NCBI GenBank assembly: GCA_963644945.1
Contig: CAVIQK010000001.1
Location: 1 to 64,000 of the forward strand
Length of the DNA stretch: 64,000 bases
DNA from: CAVIQK01 sp963644945
GTDB taxonomy: Bacteria > Bacillota > Clostridia > Christensenellales > DTU072
Direction of reading: 5' to 3'
The position numbers and the translations under genes are program-made. Positions 8,208 to 15,368 of this stretch are shown here, piece after piece (the stretch's first letter is position 1; every line of letters begins with the position of its first letter). The notes under the pieces are model-generated. The model was not told the origin of the DNA. It saw nothing but the letters and a program-made list of their open reading frames with translations, and made no database searches.

Positions 8208-8459
8208 ATGGCAAGAATAGGTGTAGTTGCAATTATTATAAAAGGCGACAGAGAAGTCGTCCCCGAAGTGCAGAGCATTTTGTCCGAATTTGCAGACATT
8301 ATTATGTCCCGAAACGGACTCCCCGATTTCGAACACAAAGTGTTCACGATTTCGGTAGTCGTCAAAGGTAGCAACGAGAGAATATCCGCACTCACCGGAA
8401 AACTCGGCAGACTTTCGTCGGTCAATGTAAAATCTGCATTGACGGCGGTAGAAATATAA
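8208..8459 (+). CDS. TM1266-type putative iron-only hydrogenase system regulator
   Basis: A small 83-residue ACT/ferredoxin-fold protein of the TM1266 family, often found with [FeFe] hydrogenase genes and presumed regulatory. The family pattern is clear: ARIGVVAIII near the start, the FADIIMSRNGLP middle and the KLGRLSSVNVKSAL end. Start at 8208 because GGAGGAAAC precedes that ATG. It is the first gene of a four-gene operon with an ABC importer, 14 bases ahead of the binding-protein gene. The hydrogenases of this window lie about 26 kb away. Confidence 0.85.
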   Translation: MARIGVVAIIIKGDREVVPEVQSILSEFADIIMSRNGLPDFEHKVFTISVVVKGSNERISALTGKLGRLSSVNVKSALTAVEI

Positions 8460-8473
8460 AAAGGAGAACAAAT

Positions 8474-9457
8474 ATGAAAAAAGTTTTTAGAATTTTGGTT
8501 ATTGTTGCCATAGTTGTAGCACTTGGCATTGTCGCTCTTACCGGCTGCAACAGTGCCGTTGACAGAGAAATAAAGATAGGCACCCCCGACGGAGCGCCGG
8601 CACTGTCAATAGGCGGAATAATCAACGGGGCAACCGTCAAATACGCAGACAAAGGTATATCTTGCGACGTCGTAATGAGTGATGCCCCCAATGTTATCAG
8701 TGCAAAACTCACGACAGGGGAATATGACCTTGCAATTCTTCCTACCAATGTCGCCGCCAAAGCATATAAAAGCGGAGCAGACATCAAAATTTTGACCGTC
8801 AACACATGGGGAAATCTATACATTGTAGGCAAAGGCGAAGAAATAACAGATCTTTCCGCTCTCAAAGGAAAAACCGTTTTCCTTACGGCAAAAGCAGGTG
8901 TCCCCACCGTCGTGTTCAAATATCTTTTGGCATCTGCAAATATCGAATTTGAAGAAAGCGACAAGGCGATAGAAGGAAAAGTTGCCTTACAATATAAAGA
9001 GGCTACCGAAATTATCCCCATGCTAAAAAAGGGCGTTGCGGAATTTGCAGTATTAGGCGAGCCTGCAGTTACTAAAGCATCCGCCAAAGCAGGAGTAAAA
9101 GTCGTATTTGATTTGCAACAAGGCTACAAAGCCGTTTCGGCATCCGAAAATCTCGGTTTCCCTCAAGCCTCCCTTGTAGTAAGCGGCAATTTTTACAAGG
9201 AAAACAAGGCTTTTGTCAACGAATTTGTAAAAGAAATAAAGAAGAGTGCCGCAAGCATCTCTAACCAAGAATTTCTTGATACGTTGGTAGAAAATGTAGT
9301 AAAAACCGCTCCTTCTACATCTTTACAAGGCATAACCGCAGAGAGTGCCACAAGATGCTCGGTAAAAATAGTTGATGCAGTGGAAGTAAAAGACGAAGTA
9401 AAATCTTTCCTCGGTGTGTTCGGTATCGAAGTAGACGACAACTTTTTTGTAGATTAA
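8474..9457 (+). CDS. ABC transporter substrate-binding lipoprotein, NMT1/TauA-like
   Basis: Extracellular binding protein of an importer. Residues 1-25 form a lipoprotein signal with lipobox ALTGC, so the mature protein is anchored by a lipidated Cys. The 327-residue body has the two-lobe NMT1/THI5/TauA pattern (IKIGTPDGAPAL at the start; LKGKTVFLTAKAGVPT; AVLGEPAVTKA at the hinge). Relatives bind thiamine precursors, sulfonates, nitrate or other small anions; this substrate is unknown. AAAAAGGAGAACAAAT precedes the start. Permease and ATPase genes follow immediately. Confidence 0.85.
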   Translation: MKKVFRILVIVAIVVALGIVALTGCNSAVDREIKIGTPDGAPALSIGGIINGATVKYADKGISCDVVMSDAPNVISAKLTTGEYDLAILPTNVAAKAYKSGADIKILTVNTWGNLYIVGKGEEITDLSALKGKTVFLTAKAGVPTVVFKYLLASANIEFEESDKAIEGKVALQYKEATEIIPMLKKGVAEFAVLGEPAVTKASAKAGVKVVFDLQQGYKAVSASENLGFPQASLVVSGNFYKENKAFVNEFVKEIKKSAASISNQEFLDTLVENVVKTAPSTSLQGITAESATRCSVKIVDAVEVKDEVKSFLGVFGIEVDDNFFVD

Positions 9458-9458
9458 A

Positions 9459-10214
9459 GTGAAAGAGAAATTAAAACCTTTTCTTAATATAATTTATCCG
9501 CTGATCGCTCTTTCGGTCATCTTTCTTATATGGTTGATTGCCGAAAAAGTGGTCGGTGCCGAATTGATTATACCTAGTATTTCCTCGACATTTTCATCTC
9601 TCGGTCGCATTTTTGCGGACGGAGAATTTTGGCTGTCCGTAGGCGGATCTCTATTTAGAGCGGTGCGAAGTTTTGTTTACGGTGCATTGCTTGCAATAAC
9701 GTTTTCGCTGTTGTCATATTTATTTGTGCCTGTAAGGAAAGTGCTTGATCCTTTGATTTCAATATTAAGATCCACTCCGACTATGGCAATTATTTTGGTA
9801 GTTGTTTTATGGCTTGGTAGCAGAACGGCACCGGTAATTATTGCATTTTTAATAACTTTTCCGTTGTTATATGCCAACTTTCTTGCAGGATTCGATGCAA
9901 TAGACGGAAAACTTCTCGAAATGGCGAAGATATACAAAGTAAGAAAAAGAGATGTGATAAAAGATCTTTTTCTCCCTTCGATTGCTCCGTTTGCGTTTGA
10001 CGGCATGAAATCGGCAATTTCTTTATCTCTAAAAGTCACGATAGCCTCCGAAGTCATGGCACAGACTATTGACAGTTTGGGACTCTATATGCAGACGGCG
10101 AGAGTCAATTTAGAAACGGCAGATCTTATTGCATGTACGATAGTCGCAATAGTGCTGTCTTATGCGCTGGAACTCGTTGTAAGTCTAATCAAAAAACTTG
10201 TGGTGAGGTGGTAA
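9459..10214 (+). CDS. ABC transporter permease, SsuC/TauC-like
   Basis: Membrane subunit of the importer; 251 residues with about six hydrophobic segments and the binding-protein-dependent inner-membrane signature around AKIYKVRKRDVIKDLFLPS, the EAA loop that docks on the ATPase. It begins one base after the binding-protein stop and ends directly before the ATPase ATG, so the three genes are translationally coupled. The annotated start is the codon at 9459 (GTG), the first in-frame start after the previous stop. Confidence 0.85.
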   Translation: MKEKLKPFLNIIYPLIALSVIFLIWLIAEKVVGAELIIPSISSTFSSLGRIFADGEFWLSVGGSLFRAVRSFVYGALLAITFSLLSYLFVPVRKVLDPLISILRSTPTMAIILVVVLWLGSRTAPVIIAFLITFPLLYANFLAGFDAIDGKLLEMAKIYKVRKRDVIKDLFLPSIAPFAFDGMKSAISLSLKVTIASEVMAQTIDSLGLYMQTARVNLETADLIACTIVAIVLSYALELVVSLIKKLVVRW

Positions 10215-10889
10215 ATGAAACTCGATATATCTAAAAGTTTTGGCGACAAAGTCGTGCTTAACCACTTTGAGGCAGAATTCCCCCAAAATAAAATAATAGG
10301 TCTTACGGGAGTATCGGGGAGCGGAAAAACCACTATTCTCAATGCGATTTCCGGTAATATAGAATATGAAGGGCATATTGAGGACGGTCCCCAAAGAGTA
10401 AGTTATATTTTTCAAGAGCCCAGACTTATCCCTTCGATGACAGTGTTTGAAAATTTGGATTTTGTATTGAAAGGCATAATCGCCGACAAAAAAGAAAGAG
10501 AAGTTCTAATAAAAGACAGCCTAAAATCTGTCGAAATGCAATCCGAAGCCAATGCCTATCCCAAGAGTTTGTCCGGTGGAATGGCGCAAAGAATAGCGCT
10601 CGCTCGAGGATTTTTATTTCCTTCCGATCTTCTTTTGATGGACGAGCCGTGGAAGGCACTAGATTTAAGACTAGAATTAAAAATGATGGAACTTTTCAAA
10701 AATTTATACGAAAAATCTCCTCGCACCGTCATTATGGTGACTCACGATTTCGATGAGGCAATAGATCTTTGCGACAAAATAATCGTGCTAAAAGACGGAG
10801 TCAATGCCTACGAAACAGATATAGAAAAGGGCCCTTCTCAAGAAAAACGTGGTCAAATAAAAGAAAAACTGACAACTTTCTTTATGTAA
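10215..10889 (+). CDS. ABC transporter ATP-binding protein, SsuB/TauB-like
   Basis: Drives the importer by ATP hydrolysis. At 224 residues it has Walker A GVSGSGKTT, Q-loop in YIFQEPRLIPSMT, signature LSGGMAQRIALARG, Walker B LLLMDEPWKALD and the switch His in VTHDFDEA. The ATG follows the permease stop with no gap. It is slightly short for the SsuB class (about 240-260) but all motifs are present. Last gene of the operon; a 310-base regulatory gap follows. Confidence 0.88.
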   Translation: MKLDISKSFGDKVVLNHFEAEFPQNKIIGLTGVSGSGKTTILNAISGNIEYEGHIEDGPQRVSYIFQEPRLIPSMTVFENLDFVLKGIIADKKEREVLIKDSLKSVEMQSEANAYPKSLSGGMAQRIALARGFLFPSDLLLMDEPWKALDLRLELKMMELFKNLYEKSPRTVIMVTHDFDEAIDLCDKIIVLKDGVNAYETDIEKGPSQEKRGQIKEKLTTFFM

Positions 10890-11009
10890 TGATATTTTAC
10901 TTTATATTTGATTTTATGATATATAATTCATAAATATATATAGTAAAAAATAGAAAAATGTCGATTATTTGAGAGCCGTCTAAAAAAATTTTTAATTGCT
11001 AAAAAACAG

Positions 11010-11038
11010 TTGCCATAAACTTTTATATCGTATATAAT
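11010..11038 (+). promoter_or_regulatory. uraA promoter
   Basis: -35 TTGCCA (11010-11015), exactly 17 bases, perfect -10 TATAAT (11033-11038). Transcription would start near 11045, giving a leader of about 155 bases before uraA. The upstream part of this gap (10890-11009) is AT-rich and shows no gene. Confidence 0.75.
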
Positions 11039-11063
11039 AACTTCAAAACCGATAGGAGAAAGA

Positions 11064-11138
11064 ATGATGATTAGAGTTGGTTTTACGATAGACATAACGA
11101 AAGGCCTACCTGAGATAATTCTTTTTTCAATTAAATAA
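11064..11138 (+). CDS. 24-codon leader peptide upstream of uraA
   Basis: A short open frame, ATG ATG ATT AGA ... ATT AAA TAA, preceded by ATAGGAGAAAGA, a good ribosome binding site. It encodes 24 residues with no amino-acid run that would suggest amino-acid attenuation. Its last codons cross a U-rich tract (ATTCTTTTTTCAATT, 11118-11132) and its stop lies 8 bases before the terminator stem. A ribosome at the stop would cover the 5' arm of that stem. This matches the architecture of the enteric pyrBI UTP-sensing attenuator. The peptide itself probably has no function. An AAAACC/GGTTTT pairing could also fold over its ribosome binding site. Confidence 0.6.
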   Translation: MMIRVGFTIDITKGLPEIILFSIK

Positions 11139-11146
11139 AAACATTT

Positions 11147-11175
11147 AGGGACTAGTATTTAGTCCCTATTTTTTT
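11147..11175 (+). terminator. Attenuator terminator in the uraA leader
   Basis: Perfect 8-base stem AGGGACTA/TAGTCCCT with loop GTATT and a T7 run (11169-11175). It lies after the promoter and leader peptide but before the uraA ribosome binding site (GGAGG at about 11186), so it must be read through for uraA to be made. Confidence 0.75.
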
Positions 11176-11199
11176 ATAAAAAATTGGAGGAAACAGAAA

Positions 11200-12804
11200 A
11201 TGGAAAAGAAAGATCTTATCTATGACGTAAATGATCGTCCCCCGTTTGGGAAGATGCTCATATTTGCGTTCCAACAAGTCCTTGCAATCATGGCTGCAAC
11301 TATCGCAGTTCCGCAAATTATAGGGCTTCCCACACAAATCCCTGCCGCAATTTTAGGTGGCGGTATAGGAACGATTGTGTACCTACTCTTCACAAGATTT
11401 AAGAGCCCTGTCATCATATCTTCGTCGTTTGCGTTTTTAAGTTCGCTATCTACGGCATTGATGTTCGGATATTGCGGAATCATAATCGGTGGTATCCTTG
11501 CAGGTCTTGTATATGTCGTCATAGCCCTTATAATCAAGGCTGCCGGTACGAAATGGGTATCAAAACTCATGCCTCCGGTCATCATCGGACCTACGGTAGC
11601 ACTTATCGGTCTTTCTCTTGCCGGTAGCGCAATGGGAGATATAACCAAAGCAAGCGGAGCATCTTTAAGCGGAAGTTACAACCTTATCGCTCTTTTCTGC
11701 GGTATCATCACCCTTGTTACAATCTGCGTTTGCTCCACCCAAAAGAAATTCAAAATGGGCAGACTTATCCCGTTCATCATCGGAATTGCAGTAGGTTATG
11801 CAGTAGCATCCTTCTTCTCAATCTTCGGATATGCTTGCGACGTGGACTACCTCAAAATAGTCAACTGGCAACCCCTCGTCAACAACTTCGTCAATGCAGA
11901 CGGCTCATTTAGAGGATTCCAAGCATTCCTCGATTATCCTGACTTTGCACTAATCGAAGGCATCAAAGAACTTGTCAACGGCAACGTAAGCGATGCAGTC
12001 CTAAAAGCAACAGGCGGAAAAGCCACCACAATCACTTGGGCAGGCGTCGGTGAAGTAGCCCTTGCCTTCATCCCCGTTGCGTTCGTTGTCTTTGCCGAAC
12101 ACATCGCAGACCACAAAAACCTCGGATCCATCATCGGTAGAGATTTGGTCGAAGGCGAACCCGGACTTACCAGAACACTCTTGGGAGACGGTGTAGGTTC
12201 TATCGTCGGTACAGTATTCGGTATCTGCCCCAACACCACATACGGAGAATCGGTAGGTTGCGTAGCAATCACCAAAAACGCATCCGTTGCTACCATCCTT
12301 ACGGCAGCAATCATGTGCATAGTCCTCTCGTTCATCAGCCCCATCATGGCGCTACTACAAACAATCCCCTCTTGCGTAATGGGCGGTGTTTGCTTGACAC
12401 TCTACGGATTTATCGCTTGCTCGGGACTCAAAATGTTCAAAGACATTGACCTCGGAGACAACAAAAACCTCTTCACGGTATCGACCATTCTTATCGCAGG
12501 TATCGGTGGACTTTCCATCCAAATCCCCTATGCAATCAGCAACGGTCAAGTATCCAAGACCATCAACATCACATCCATTGCAACCGCACTTCTCTTAGGC
12601 ATCCTAGTATATGCAATCATCTCTAAGATCGAAAAAGGTCAAGAAGAAAAAGGCATCGAAAAGGCAGAAGGCGAAACCGACAGCCTTATAACCGGAGCAG
12701 TTGCATCCGATGCAAAATTCGACCTAAACGGTGAAAATGCATCAGAATTCAGCGAAACTTCCAACGAAGAAGTTGTAAAAACCGAAGAAAATATTGAAGA
12801 ATAA
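11200..12804 (+). CDS. uraA: Uracil permease / nucleobase:cation symporter-2 (NCS2)
   Basis: Imports uracil (or xanthine) with protons. About 14 hydrophobic segments from residue 15 onward; NCS2 motifs are visible in QQVLAIMAATIAVP, in the HIADHKNLGSIIGRD segment that carries the conserved acidic/His substrate-site residues, and in PNTTYGESVGCVAITK. Uracil is favoured because upp follows 50 bases downstream and because of the pyrimidine-style attenuator upstream. At 534 residues it is longer than usual (about 430): the last 60 residues are a strongly acidic hydrophilic tail, predicted cytoplasmic. The coding sequence uses more ATC, CTC and AAC than its neighbours, suggesting high expression. 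Confidence 0.88.
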   Translation: MEKKDLIYDVNDRPPFGKMLIFAFQQVLAIMAATIAVPQIIGLPTQIPAAILGGGIGTIVYLLFTRFKSPVIISSSFAFLSSLSTALMFGYCGIIIGGILAGLVYVVIALIIKAAGTKWVSKLMPPVIIGPTVALIGLSLAGSAMGDITKASGASLSGSYNLIALFCGIITLVTICVCSTQKKFKMGRLIPFIIGIAVGYAVASFFSIFGYACDVDYLKIVNWQPLVNNFVNADGSFRGFQAFLDYPDFALIEGIKELVNGNVSDAVLKATGGKATTITWAGVGEVALAFIPVAFVVFAEHIADHKNLGSIIGRDLVEGEPGLTRTLLGDGVGSIVGTVFGICPNTTYGESVGCVAITKNASVATILTAAIMCIVLSFISPIMALLQTIPSCVMGGVCLTLYGFIACSGLKMFKDIDLGDNKNLFTVSTILIAGIGGLSIQIPYAISNGQVSKTINITSIATALLLGILVYAIISKIEKGQEEKGIEKAEGETDSLITGAVASDAKFDLNGENASEFSETSNEEVVKTEENIEE

Positions 12805-12815
12805 CAAAAATCAAA

Positions 12816-12841
12816 GTAGAGCGTGTAAATCCACGCTCTAC
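12816..12841 (+). other. Perfect hairpin between uraA and upp
   Basis: GTAGAGCGTG (12816-12825), loop TAAATC, CACGCTCTAC (12832-12841): ten perfect base pairs, immediately followed by AAGGAGA, the upp ribosome binding site. There is no T-run, so it is not a standard terminator. It may protect or process the uraA-upp mRNA or modulate upp translation. Confidence 0.6.
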
Positions 12842-12854
12842 AAGGAGAATAAAA

Positions 12855-13502
12855 ATGACACAATTTAAAGATTACAAAAACGTAACAATATTCGATCATC
12901 CGCTTATTCAACACAAAATAGCAATACTTCGTGACAAAAATACCGGAATGAAACAATTTAGAGAACTTGTCGAAGAAATCACCACATTGATGACTTACGA
13001 AAGTTTCAAAGACGTTCCGATGGTTTCTGTCCAAGTCGAAACTCCTCTTGAAGTTTGCGAACAAAAGAAAGTCGCCGACAATGCAGTGACAATCGTCCCG
13101 ATTTTGAGAGCAGGACTCGGAATGGTCAACGGTGTGCACGTACTATTCCCTACCGCAAGAGTAGGCCATATAGGACTATATCGTGACGAAGAAACAATGA
13201 TTCCTCACGAATATTATTGCAAACTTCCCGATGGCATCGAAAACAGCATCGCAATTCTTCTCGATCCGATGCTCGCAACCGGCGGAAGTGCAAAAGCAGC
13301 CATTGATTTCCTCAAAAAACGTGGATGCAAAAAGATCAAACTTATGTCAATAATAGGCGCCCCCGTAGGAATCGAAGAAGTAGCCAAGGCTCATCCCGAT
13401 GTCGAAGTATATGTTTCCACCCTCGACAGAGAACTCAACGACCATTGCTACATCCTTCCCGGACTCGGAGATGCAGGAGATCGTCTTTTCGGTACAAAAT
13501 AA
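12855..13502 (+). CDS. upp: Uracil phosphoribosyltransferase
   Basis: Converts uracil and PRPP to UMP, the salvage step after uptake by UraA. The 215-residue length and motifs are canonical: PILRAGLGMV near 80, LLDPMLATGGSAKAAI as PRPP-binding site near 138, and the uracil-binding C-terminal YILPGLGDAGDRLFGTK. AAGGAGAATAAAA precedes the ATG. It is followed by a strong terminator. Confidence 0.97.
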   Translation: MTQFKDYKNVTIFDHPLIQHKIAILRDKNTGMKQFRELVEEITTLMTYESFKDVPMVSVQVETPLEVCEQKKVADNAVTIVPILRAGLGMVNGVHVLFPTARVGHIGLYRDEETMIPHEYYCKLPDGIENSIAILLDPMLATGGSAKAAIDFLKKRGCKKIKLMSIIGAPVGIEEVAKAHPDVEVYVSTLDRELNDHCYILPGLGDAGDRLFGTK

Positions 13503-13521
13503 GCAATATAAAGCAAAAAAT

Positions 13522-13556
13522 AAAAGGCTCGTAGAATTATCTATGAGCCTTTTTTC
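13522..13556. terminator. Bidirectional terminator between upp and the DUF4838 gene
   Basis: Stem AAAGGCTCGTAGA/TCTATGAGCCTTT with loop ATTA; T-run on the plus strand after upp and A-run before it that becomes a T-run for the convergent minus-strand gene ending at 13575. Confidence 0.75.
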
Positions 13557-13574
13557 TAACAAATTTTATAATTA

Positions 13575-15368
13575 TTACAAATCAAATTTTTTCTCAAGTA
13601 GAGCCTTATACTCGGAGAAGTAATTTTTTGTTTCGGCAAAACGTTCGATTTTTGTTTCTTGCGAATAGTCTATTAGAAGTTTTGCACAGTCTTTCTTCAA
13701 AAGTTTGTGATACCCCGAATTGTTGATAATTACGTAATATACACCCACCAAAAGACGTTTGACGTGTTTCTCTGCGATTCCGCCTTTTTCGGTCTTTTCA
13801 AGGGCTTTTTCTAGTGTGCGAAGGTATCCGTTGACATACTCTTTTTTGAGATAAGAATTTTTGTGTGCGGACGGAGGCATAAACATGCCAAGTTCGTGAT
13901 CCTTCTCATATAGATGCGTAAGGCAGTCATTTAAGAAAGTACGAACATCGTCGCTTGCATCACCGAACACGACTTTTAGATAGCGAGCAAGAATTTGTTC
14001 GGTGTCGGCAGTCTTGTCGAACATCAAGTGCGCAAGAAGGTATGCTCTCATTTCCGCATTTTCGCTACCGAGTTCTCTGGATGCTTGCGAGAAAACTCCT
14101 TCGGCGCCGTTTTCCTTGAAAAAGTCAAGGTTTGGTGCGAGTACCGAGAAATTCGGGAAAGGCATCACAAGATGCTTAAAATCGACAACATAGTCCCAAA
14201 TAATAATGTTTTTCGCACAGTTTTTCCATTGTTTCATAAAGGAATTGAATTGTTTGCTTCCTTTGGTTTCGGGATAGGAATAAGGCGATCTGTTGGATCC
14301 GGGCATAGAACAAAGTTTAATGAGTAGATTGTCGCTTGCCTTCATCGTCTTCGGTGGCTTATAGGTGTATAAATAAGCGAGAGTCGAGATATAGACGTTA
14401 GGATGAATTTGGTGTATTTCGTCTGCCAAACGATTGAGAAATTTGAGATAAGGAGCCATCGGCGAACCTTCTTGTTTGGCAAGTTTTTTACACTCTTTAC
14501 AGCCACAACCTTTTATAAACCAGTTGTCCATGATAGAAACATCCCAATATTTAGCGGTGGGATTTTTCTCGATGAGTGCAAGAAGTCTTTCTTTTACGAC
14601 ATTGTAAGCACCCTCCGACGACGGACAAAGAGCCGTTTCCAAAGTCGTGCCGAAATATGTAGTTTTGTGTCTTCTTTTTCCGCCTATTTGTGTGTAATAT
14701 TCGGGATGAGTATCGAAAAACTCCGACGGAGGCAAGAAATCAAACATCGAGTGACACCATGTTCCCCAAAGTCTTGGAGGAGTGTCTTCATTTTCCTTAA
14801 AGGGCGCCCATCCCTCCGGACGGTGAGATCTGTCGGCAATATCGATTACGCCGTTAAGACGTATGCGTTTTGCCCATCCGTTGAGCCATGTTTCTTTAGA
14901 ATAGACGTTTCTCCAAGGAAAAACGGGGTTGAAAACCTTTTCTCCTATAGGGAAGAAAAGATTTTTTCTTTGCGGATAATACGTATAATCGGAATGAGTG
15001 AACATGATGCCGACATATTCCAAAAATCCGTAAATTCCGTTGGTAAGTCCGTCTTTACATCTTGCAACAATAGTGAAGTCTTTTGCCGTTGCGACGAATT
15101 TGTATCCGTCGTCGGTAATTTCGTAATCGTCAACCAATGCGAACTTAAAAGGCGTTTTGCCGTCTTTTCCCGCTCCGTAAACCTTAGAGAGGGCATCTTT
15201 CAAAAAATCTACATCGGATGAATCTACAAGCGAAGATTCTTCTACGAAGAACATACGGCGACCTTCATCGACAAGAGGAAGACCGGTTTTTACTTCGTCT
15301 AGCGAAAGTATATATGCTTCTTCGTCAAAGTCCGGTATTTGAACGGGAAGTTTTATTTCTTTATCCAT
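13575..15368 (-). CDS. DUF4838 domain protein, putative carbohydrate-active enzyme
   Basis: A 597-residue soluble protein resembling DUF4838 proteins, which have an alpha-glucuronidase-like N-terminal part followed by a TIM-barrel-like region. Recognisable pieces are TNGIYGFLEYVGIMFTHS (the N-terminal sugar-hydrolase-like fold), a CGCKECKK cluster near residue 285 and IIIWDYVVDFKHLVMPFPN. Catalytic residues and substrate are not known to me. No signal peptide, so it acts in the cytoplasm. It overlaps the end of the GH112 phosphorylase gene by 16 bases, which points to a shared glycan pathway. Confidence 0.7.
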   Translation of the reverse strand: MDKEIKLPVQIPDFDEEAYILSLDEVKTGLPLVDEGRRMFFVEESSLVDSSDVDFLKDALSKVYGAGKDGKTPFKFALVDDYEITDDGYKFVATAKDFTIVARCKDGLTNGIYGFLEYVGIMFTHSDYTYYPQRKNLFFPIGEKVFNPVFPWRNVYSKETWLNGWAKRIRLNGVIDIADRSHRPEGWAPFKENEDTPPRLWGTWCHSMFDFLPPSEFFDTHPEYYTQIGGKRRHKTTYFGTTLETALCPSSEGAYNVVKERLLALIEKNPTAKYWDVSIMDNWFIKGCGCKECKKLAKQEGSPMAPYLKFLNRLADEIHQIHPNVYISTLAYLYTYKPPKTMKASDNLLIKLCSMPGSNRSPYSYPETKGSKQFNSFMKQWKNCAKNIIIWDYVVDFKHLVMPFPNFSVLAPNLDFFKENGAEGVFSQASRELGSENAEMRAYLLAHLMFDKTADTEQILARYLKVVFGDASDDVRTFLNDCLTHLYEKDHELGMFMPPSAHKNSYLKKEYVNGYLRTLEKALEKTEKGGIAEKHVKRLLVGVYYVIINNSGYHKLLKKDCAKLLIDYSQETKIERFAETKNYFSEYKALLEKKFDL

